Of a stretch of 64,000 nucleotides of DNA, positions 58,678 through 64,000 are shown piece by piece. The DNA comes from Micromonospora sp. H61 (GTDB lineage Bacteria > Actinomycetota > Actinomycetes > Mycobacteriales > Micromonosporaceae), in NCBI RefSeq assembly GCF_018070325.1, contig NZ_JAGPXY010000002.1, positions 62,001 through 126,000 of the forward strand. Direction: 5' to 3'. Below the pieces are notes generated by a model that ran no database searches, was not told the origin of the DNA, and worked only from the letters and a program-made list of their open reading frames with translations. Both the position numbers and the translations under genes were made by a program. Position 1 is the stretch's first letter. Every line of letters begins with the position of its first letter.

Positions 58678-59748
58678 ATGGCGCAGTTCGTGGACTGGGA
58701 TCTGGCCGCCGCCACCGCGGGGGCGTTGAGCAAGTCTGGCCCCCGCGTGTCGTACGCGGAAGCCACCGACGTGGTCGGCGACCTGCGTCGGCTGACGGAC
58801 GAGGCGGCCGGGCACGTGGCCGACTACACGGGGTTGCGGGCGCAGGTGTCGCATCCGCCGGTCCGGGTGGTCGATCGCCGCGACTGGGCCGCGACGAACA
58901 TCGCCGGTCTCCGCGAGGTGATCACACCGCTGGTGAGTCGGCTCTCCGGCGACAAGCAACCGGGCGCGTTGACCGAGGCGATCGGGTCCCGGCTCACCGG
59001 GGTGCAGGCGGGGACGGTGCTGGCCTACCTCTCCGGCCGGGTGCTCGGCCAGTACGAGGTCTTCTCGGCCGACCCGGGCCAGCTGCTGCTTGTCGCACCG
59101 AACATCGTCGAGGTGGAGCGCAAGCTCGGCGCCGACCCTCGGGACTTCCGGCTCTGGGTGTGTCTGCACGAGGTCACCCACCGCACCCAGTTCACGGCCG
59201 TGCCGTGGATGCGGGCCTACTTCCTCAGCGAGGTGCAGGCGTTCGTCGACGCCTCGTCCAGCGGAAGTGAGCACCTGGTCGAGCGGTTGCGGCGCGGGGT
59301 GGCCACGTTGTCCGACGCGGTCCGTGACCCGGAGAGCCGCACCAGCGTGCTGGACATCGTGCAGACCCCGGCACAGCGGGCCGTACTGGACCGGCTCACC
59401 GCGTTGATGACCCTGCTGGAGGGGCACGCCGAGTTCGTGATGGACGGCGTCGGCCCGCAGGTGATCCCGAGCGTGGAGCGGATCCGGGCGTCGTTCAACC
59501 GACGCCGGGAGGCCGGCAACCCGCTGGAGAAGGCGATCCGCCGGCTGCTGGGGGTGGACGTCAAGATGCGCCAGTACGCCGAGGGACGCAAGTTCGTGCA
59601 CGGGGTGGTGGAACGCGTCGGCATGGACGGGTTCAATTCGATCTTCAACTCGCCGCTGACCCTGCCTCGCCTGTCGGAGTTGGGTGACCCGGACGCCTGG
59701 GTCGCCCGGGTGCACGGCCCGGCCGGCACCATCCCGGCCGCTGGCTGA
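58678..59748 (+). CDS. Zinc-dependent metalloprotease-like protein, DUF2342
   Basis: 356 aa, no signal peptide. The zincin motif HExxH is in CLHEVTHRTQF (about residues 163-173). Conserved blocks include AQFVDWDLAAATAG, YLSGRVLGQYEVF, EGHAEFVMDGVG (possible third ligand) and FNSPLTLPRLSEL. Databases call this family zinc-dependent metalloprotease or F420-biosynthesis-associated; no protease activity is established to my knowledge. It corresponds in place to Rv3626c, between the carboxypeptidase and tilS. Confidence 0.88.
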   Translation: MAQFVDWDLAAATAGALSKSGPRVSYAEATDVVGDLRRLTDEAAGHVADYTGLRAQVSHPPVRVVDRRDWAATNIAGLREVITPLVSRLSGDKQPGALTEAIGSRLTGVQAGTVLAYLSGRVLGQYEVFSADPGQLLLVAPNIVEVERKLGADPRDFRLWVCLHEVTHRTQFTAVPWMRAYFLSEVQAFVDASSSGSEHLVERLRRGVATLSDAVRDPESRTSVLDIVQTPAQRAVLDRLTALMTLLEGHAEFVMDGVGPQVIPSVERIRASFNRRREAGNPLEKAIRRLLGVDVKMRQYAEGRKFVHGVVERVGMDGFNSIFNSPLTLPRLSELGDPDAWVARVHGPAGTIPAAG

Positions 59749-59758
59749 CCACCCGCCG

Positions 59759-60751
59759 GTGGCCGCGCTCGCTCCGTCGGTGGCCGCGATCCGGGTGGCG
59801 GTCCGCCGCGCCCTGACCGGTCTGCCGTCCGGCGGTCCGGTGCTGGTCGCCTGCTCCGGTGGTGCCGACTCGCTCGCGCTCGCGGCGGCCACCGTCTTCG
59901 TGGCGCCGCGGCTGGGCCGCGACGCGACGCTCGTCACCGTCGACCACGGCTTGCAGGACGGTTCCGCGGAGCGCGCCGAGGCGGTGGCCACCTGGGGGCG
60001 AGGTGTCGGGTTCGCGTCGGCGACTGTGGTCCGGGTGGAGGTGGCCGGGCGTCCCGGCGGGCCGGAGGCGGCTGCCCGTGAGGCCCGCTACCAGGCGCTG
60101 ACCGAGGCGGCCCGGCAGCAGAACGCCGTCGCGGTGCTCACCGGGCACACCCGGGACGACCAGGCGGAGACGGTGCTGCTCGCGCTCGCCCGGGGCGCCG
60201 GCCCACGAGGGCTGGCCGGGATGCCCGCCCGACGCGATCTGGGCGGGGTGCCACTGCTGCGCCCGCTGCTGGAGATCGGCCGGGAGCAGACGTGCGCCGC
60301 CTGCGCCGTGCTCGGGCTGAGCCCGTGGCAGGACCCGCACAACAGCGACCCGTCGTACGCCCGCTCGAGGGTGCGCGGCGACCTGCTGCCGGCGCTGGTG
60401 CGGGCGCTCGGGCCGGGCGTGGTGGACAACCTGGCGCGTACCGCCCGGCTGGTGGCCGCCGACAACGCCGCGCTCGACGAGCTGGCGGGGACGGCGCTGG
60501 CGGCGGCCCGGTGCCCCGACGGAGGGCTGTCCGTGCCGGCGCTGCTCGGCCTGGTTCCCGCCGTACGCGGCCGGGTGCTGCACTCCTGGGCCCGCGAGTT
60601 GGGCGCGCTGCCCGCTGCCCTGTCGCACCGGCACGTCGCCGCCCTGGACGCCCTGGTGACCGATTGGCACGGTCAGGGCCCGGCCGACCTGCCCGGCGGT
60701 GTCCGGGTGCTGCGCCGAGACGGCCGACTGGATTCGGTGCGCCCCACCTGA
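59759..60751 (+). CDS. tilS: tRNA(Ile)-lysidine synthetase
   Basis: 330 aa. The PP-loop SGGADSLALA near residue 40 binds ATP. TGHTRDDQAETVLLALARG (about 135-153) and NSDPSYARSRVRGDLLPAL (about 205-225) are the other TilS signatures. The enzyme converts C34 of tRNA-Ile(CAU) to lysidine, which is essential for AUA decoding. Short C-terminal form, as usual in actinobacteria. GTG 59759 is chosen, 10 nt after the DUF2342 stop; GTG 59780 is possible. In M. tuberculosis it precedes hpt directly; here a regulator gene and a small ORF intervene. Confidence 0.93.
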   Translation: MAALAPSVAAIRVAVRRALTGLPSGGPVLVACSGGADSLALAAATVFVAPRLGRDATLVTVDHGLQDGSAERAEAVATWGRGVGFASATVVRVEVAGRPGGPEAAAREARYQALTEAARQQNAVAVLTGHTRDDQAETVLLALARGAGPRGLAGMPARRDLGGVPLLRPLLEIGREQTCAACAVLGLSPWQDPHNSDPSYARSRVRGDLLPALVRALGPGVVDNLARTARLVAADNAALDELAGTALAAARCPDGGLSVPALLGLVPAVRGRVLHSWARELGALPAALSHRHVAALDALVTDWHGQGPADLPGGVRVLRRDGRLDSVRPT

Positions 60752-60766
60752 CCTGCCCGGCCGGTC

Positions 60767-61729
60767 TCAGCCGCTGTGCGCCCGGTCCCGGAAGGTGGTC
60801 CGGTAGCTGTGCGGGGTGGCACCGACCCGGCGACTGAAGTGGTGGCGCAAGGCGGCCGCGTCGCCGAAGCCGGACTGGTCGGCGACCGCCTCCACGCTCA
60901 ACGGGGTCTCCTCCAGCAGCCGCCGGGCGAGCAGCACCCGCTGGTTGGTGAGCCAGTCGTGCGGGGTGGTGCCGGTCTCGGCGCGGAACCGGCGGGCGAA
61001 CGTGCGGGGCGCCATGCCGGCGCGGGCGGCCAACTCCTCCACGGTGATCGTCCGGTCCAGGTGACCCATCAGCCACTCGAGCACCGGTTCGAGGGTGGGT
61101 GCCTCGGGCGCCTTCGGGATGGGCGCCTCGACGTACTGGGACTGACCGCCGTCGCGGTGCGGCGGGACCACCATCCGCCGGGCCAGCCGGGTCGCGGTGG
61201 CCGAGCCGTGCTCCTGGCGGATCAGGTGCAGGCACGCGTCGATGCCGGCCGCCGTGCCGGCGCTGGTGAGCAACCGGCCGTCCTGGACGTAGAGCGAGTT
61301 GCACCGCACCCGGGCGCGCGGGTGTCGGCGTTGCAGCTCGTCCACGTACCGCCAGTGGGTGGTGCACTCGCGGTCGTCGAGCAGCCCGGCCTCGCCGAGC
61401 AGGAAGGCTCCGGAGCAGACGCTGAACAGATGCGCTCCGCGGGCGTCGGCCCGGCGGAGCGCGTCGAGCACCGGGCCGGGGACTGTGGTGCCCTGGCTGT
61501 GCGCGGGGATGGCCACCAGGTCGGCCTCGTCGACCGGGCCGAGGTCGGCGTGCGGGGTGAGGTGGAAGCCGGACGAGGTGCGCACGGGAGCGCCGTCCGG
61601 GCTGCACACCTGGAAGCGGTAGGCGGGGAAACCGTCGGCTGTCCGGTCGGTGCCGAACACCTCGGCGAGCACGCCGAGCTCGAAGGGAGCGACCTGGTCG
61701 AGGGCGAGGACGGCAACGGACCGCAGCAT
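60767..61729 (-). CDS. GlxA-family AraC-type transcriptional regulator
   Basis: 320 aa. N-terminal DJ-1/PfpI-like domain (about 1-180) with the elbow FSVCSGAFLLGEAGLL, and C-terminal AraC HTH pair (about 220-315): ITVEELAARAGMAPRTFARRFRAE and LSVEAVADQSGFGDAAALRHHFSRR. Such regulators respond to small metabolites and often control adjacent genes; no clear target is adjacent. ATG 61729 starts the conserved MLRSVAVLALDQVAPFELGV. It converges with tilS (15-nt gap) and interrupts the tilS-hpt pair. Confidence 0.88.
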   Translation of the reverse strand: MLRSVAVLALDQVAPFELGVLAEVFGTDRTADGFPAYRFQVCSPDGAPVRTSSGFHLTPHADLGPVDEADLVAIPAHSQGTTVPGPVLDALRRADARGAHLFSVCSGAFLLGEAGLLDDRECTTHWRYVDELQRRHPRARVRCNSLYVQDGRLLTSAGTAAGIDACLHLIRQEHGSATATRLARRMVVPPHRDGGQSQYVEAPIPKAPEAPTLEPVLEWLMGHLDRTITVEELAARAGMAPRTFARRFRAETGTTPHDWLTNQRVLLARRLLEETPLSVEAVADQSGFGDAAALRHHFSRRVGATPHSYRTTFRDRAHSG

Positions 61730-61879
61730 GTGACGAGGGTAACCCGACAGGTGGCAGTAAATCGATGACCGATGGCATTCCTGCCACTGTCCGGTCGCTT
61801 CGTGAGGTCGCAGACTGATCTCAGTCCGGTGCGCACCGGCGGCGAAACCGACAGCAATCATGCGAAAGCGAGCGCCGCC

Positions 61880-62017
61880 ATGGAGTTCCTGTTCATCCTC
61901 CTGTTCCTCGTCCTCCTCGCCGCCGCCTCGGCGGCCGGCCTCACCGTCGACAGCCACGATTCGGCCGACTGGAAGCCGAGCGACGATGGCCGCCGCTGGC
62001 GGTCACGCACCAACTGA
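61880..62017 (+). CDS. Small membrane peptide, 45 aa
   Basis: One hydrophobic segment (MEFLFILLFLVLLAAASAA) followed by a polar C-terminus (DSHDSADWKPSDDGRRWRSRTN). Single-pass peptides of this kind are common in actinobacteria. There is no strong ribosome site and no family assignment, so it remains tentative. It lies 100 nt before hpt. Confidence 0.5.
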   Translation: MEFLFILLFLVLLAAASAAGLTVDSHDSADWKPSDDGRRWRSRTN

Positions 62018-62117
62018 TGTCGTTAGCGTTATTTGCCCGGAAAATCCTCGGCGGGACCGCGCCAAAAGGTGCGGCCCCGCCGACGGGGGCCATCCGACGT
62101 ACGGCAGGCTAGGAGTC

Positions 62118-62693
62118 ATGGCTGACGGCTCCTGGTACGACGCCGACATCGACCACGTGATCATTTCCGAGGCGCAGATCCGCGAGAAGACGGCGGAGCT
62201 GGCCAAGCAGGTTTCCGCCGACTACTCCCACGTGGGTGACGGGCTGCTGCTGGTGTGCGTACTCAAGGGCGCGGTGATGTTCATGGCGGACTTCGCCCGG
62301 GCGCTGGGCCGCAACGGCCCGCCGGCGGAGCTCGACTTCATGGCCATCTCGTCCTACGGCCAGGGCACCACATCCTCCGGGGTGGTCCGCATCCTCAAGG
62401 ATCTGGACCGGGACATCGCCGGTCGGCACGTGGTCGTCGTCGAGGACATCGTCGACTCCGGGCTCACGCTCTCCTGGCTGCTGCGCTACCTCGAGTCGCG
62501 CTCGGCGGCCAGCGTCGAGGTGGTCGCCCTGTTCCGCAAGCCGGACGCGGTGAAGGTGCCGGTCCCGGTGAAGTACGTCGGCTTCGACATCCCCACCGAG
62601 TTCGTGGTCGGGTACGGCCTCGACTTCGCCGAGCGCTACCGGGAGCTGCCGTACGTCGGGGTGCTCAAGCCCGAGGTCTACGCCCGCTCCTGA
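62118..62693 (+). CDS. hpt: Hypoxanthine (guanine) phosphoribosyltransferase
   Basis: 191 aa. The PRPP-binding motif is VVVVEDIVDSGLTLSWLL (about residues 106-123). Also present: the flexible-loop SSYGQGTTSSG, the LKGAVMFMADF helix, and KYVGFDIPTEFVVGYGLDFAERYRELPYVGVLKP. It salvages purine bases with PRPP. AGGAG lies 2 nt before ATG 62118, an unusually short spacing, so a leaderless start is also possible. hpt followed by ftsH is the order of Rv3624c-Rv3610c with the genes between absent. Confidence 0.95.
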   Translation: MADGSWYDADIDHVIISEAQIREKTAELAKQVSADYSHVGDGLLLVCVLKGAVMFMADFARALGRNGPPAELDFMAISSYGQGTTSSGVVRILKDLDRDIAGRHVVVVEDIVDSGLTLSWLLRYLESRSAASVEVVALFRKPDAVKVPVPVKYVGFDIPTEFVVGYGLDFAERYRELPYVGVLKPEVYARS

Positions 62694-63118
62694 CGTCGGG
62701 CCCGACCCGGCACGGTGGCCCACCGGTCGACATGAGCCCTACTTGCATCGGCATCCATCAAGCCGACGTTCAGCGCGCTCTCAGCTGATGCGGTTACCGT
62801 GTAGCACGGTGGCCCGGAGGTTTCTCCGCGCTCGACCCTCTCGATCGCGTGACCGGGCGCTCGGGTGGCCGAGCCGGACTCCCCGCCACGCCGGCTTCCA
62901 CCCGTACGCGGTCTTTGATGGTGCACGACTGCGGGGCTCGCAAGCTCACTCCTCGCGTGCACGGTGTACCGTCGAATGACCGCGGCGCGGTAGTTTTCGC
63001 GCCTCGGGGTCGAGGCTGGCCCGCACGGCGGCCCCGGCCGCCGCTCAACGCGGCGACACCATCAGACGGTCAGGACGTCGATCAGGAGGATGCGGGCGCC
63101 CCGGCGCTCGACAACAGT
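62694..63118. promoter_or_regulatory. Long intergenic region / 5' leader of ftsH
   Basis: 425 nt without a convincing gene. TAGTTT at 62991-62996 is a good -10 candidate, which would start the ftsH message near 63003 and give a leader of about 115 nt. A strong AGGAGG at 63084-63089 directly precedes an ATG at 63090, but that ATG is out of frame with FtsH. No terminator for hpt is obvious. Confidence 0.5.
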
Positions 63119-64000
63119 ATGGAACGTACGCGTTTCTTCCGCCGACCGGTGGTCTGGATCATCCTGGTCATCCTCGGCGCCGTTGTGCTCAGTCAGCTGT
63201 TCACCAGTGGTCCCAGCTACCACCGCGTGGACACTTCCGTTGCGCTCGATCAACTGCACACCGCCAAGATCAACAAGGTGGTCTTCCAGGACAAGGAGCA
63301 GACGCTCCAGCTGGACCTGGCCCAGAAGACCAAGTTCGGCAAGACCGAGACCAACAAGATCGAGGCCCAGTTCCCGTACCAGGTCGGCGACGAGATCTGG
63401 AACGAGGTGCTGGACGCCAAGGCGAACAACCGGGTCACCGGCCCGGCCGACGCCAAGGTCTCCTCGGACAGCATCTGGGTGAGCCTGCTGGTCAACCTGC
63501 TGCCGATCGCGCTGCTCGTGCTCCTGCTGCTGTTCTTCATGTCGCAGATGCAGGGCGGCGGCTCCCGGGTGCTCAACTTCGGCAAGTCCAAGGCCAAGAT
63601 GATCACCAAGGACACTCCGAAGACGACCTTCGCGGACGTCGCGGGTGCCGAGGAGGCCGTCGAAGAGCTGTACGAGATCAAGGACTTCCTGCAGAACCCG
63701 GCCAAGTACCAGGCCCTGGGCGCCAAGATCCCGAAGGGCGTGCTGCTGTTCGGCCCGCCCGGCACCGGCAAGACGCTGCTGGCCCGCGCGGTCGCCGGCG
63801 AGGCCGGCGTGCCCTTCTACTCCATCTCCGGCTCCGACTTCGTGGAGATGTTCGTCGGCGTCGGCGCCAGCCGGGTCCGTGACCTGTTCGAGCAGGCCAA
63901 GACCAACGCCCCGGCGATCGTCTTCGTCGACGAGATCGACGCCGTCGGCCGGCACCGTGGCGCCGGCATGGGCGGCGGCCACGACGAGCGGGAGCAGACG
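63119..64000 (+). CDS. ftsH: ATP-dependent zinc metalloprotease FtsH (partial, N-terminal part)
   Basis: 294 codons to the window edge. First transmembrane helix ([18 protein letters not shown], about residues 11-28), exterior FtsH-ext domain ([21 protein letters not shown]...), second helix ([21 protein letters not shown], about 120-140), then the AAA domain with Walker [14 protein letters not shown], pore loop FVEMFVGVG and Walker [16 protein letters not shown]. The HEXGH protease part is beyond the edge. Degrades membrane and short-lived cytosolic proteins. ATG 63119 begins the conserved [11 protein letters not shown] but has no ribosome site. Confidence 0.95.
   Translation, partial: MERTRFFRRPVVWIILVILGAVVLSQLFTSGPSYHRVDTSVALDQLHTAKINKVVFQDKEQTLQLDLAQKTKFGKTETNKIEAQFPYQVGDEIWNEVLDAKANNRVTGPADAKVSSDSIWVSLLVNLLPIALLVLLLLFFMSQMQGGGSRVLNFGKSKAKMITKDTPKTTFADVAGAEEAVEELYEIKDFLQNPAKYQALGAKIPKGVLLFGPPGTGKTLLARAVAGEAGVPFYSISGSDFVEMFVGVGASRVRDLFEQAKTNAPAIVFVDEIDAVGRHRGAGMGGGHDEREQT

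Noticed and set aside
62770..62990. A second tRNA or small RNA in the hpt-ftsH gap
   Set aside because: Short inverted pieces such as accgtgtagcacggt do not extend to a cloverleaf or a long stable stem.
63090..63482. Independent 130-aa gene overlapping ftsH
   Set aside because: The product is Ser/Arg/Thr-rich shadow sequence of ftsH in the +1 frame; only its start context is of interest and is reported as a finding.

Overview
The window is high-GC actinobacterial chromosome, most likely from Micromonospora or a close relative (Micromonosporaceae). The signs are strong G/C bias at third codon positions, many GTG starts, frequent ATGA/GTGA overlaps, leaderless-looking promoters with a TANNNT hexamer 6-8 nt before the start codon, and a gene order matching known Mycobacterium tuberculosis and Streptomyces neighbourhoods. 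It reads as ordinary core chromosome with inserted accessory blocks. I found no IS element, prophage, CRISPR array or rRNA, and only one tRNA. The species assignment is inference; all orthologies are from recognition of protein sequence, not from a search.

1-14.7 kb: the end of an aspartate kinase gene with asd, then a mixed stretch: a GAF-GGDEF diguanylate cyclase divergent from a CpdA-like phosphodiesterase, a YGSN-motif (gamma-glutamylcyclotransferase-fold) protein, an alpha/beta hydrolase, a secreted 5'-nucleotidase, an MFS exporter, a SAM methyltransferase, a SigE-family ECF sigma factor overlapping its membrane partner, tRNA-Pro(CGG), a membrane-anchored metallophosphoesterase and a YqeY-like protein.

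14.7-48.3 kb: a block in the order and relative orientation of M. tuberculosis Rv3682-Rv3671c: ponA2, wblA/whiB4, two ArsA/Get3-like ATPases, a DUF4177 protein, RidA, an MBL hydrolase, crp, nth, a TlpA-like thioredoxin, a CoA-pyrophosphatase-type NUDIX protein and the MarP protease. It is split between the MBL gene and crp by about 19 kb: a large adenylate cyclase/AAA/TPR regulator, a Ser/Thr kinase, a solute-binding lipoprotein with a membrane protein, a TetR-led acyl-CoA carboxylase/acyl-CoA dehydrogenase/AtuA operon, and a phosphoesterase. A CbiZ amidohydrolase and a CapA-like lipoprotein sit between crp and nth.

48.3-56.1 kb: a PAP2 phosphatase and a reduced type VII secretion locus: mycP and eccC on the minus strand, eccD divergent on the plus strand, with no eccB, eccE or WXG100 gene visible.

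56.1-64 kb: a second block matching M. tuberculosis Rv3628-Rv3610c: ppa, a PBP4-type carboxypeptidase, a DUF2342 zincin, tilS, hpt and the start of ftsH, interrupted by a GlxA-type AraC regulator and a 45-aa membrane peptide.

The genes of a cAMP circuit lie together (cyclase 23405-27055, Crp 42140-42817, CpdA-like enzyme 2978-3757). Several intergenic gaps, mostly between convergent genes, hold long GATC-containing inverted repeats that look like a genome-wide family.
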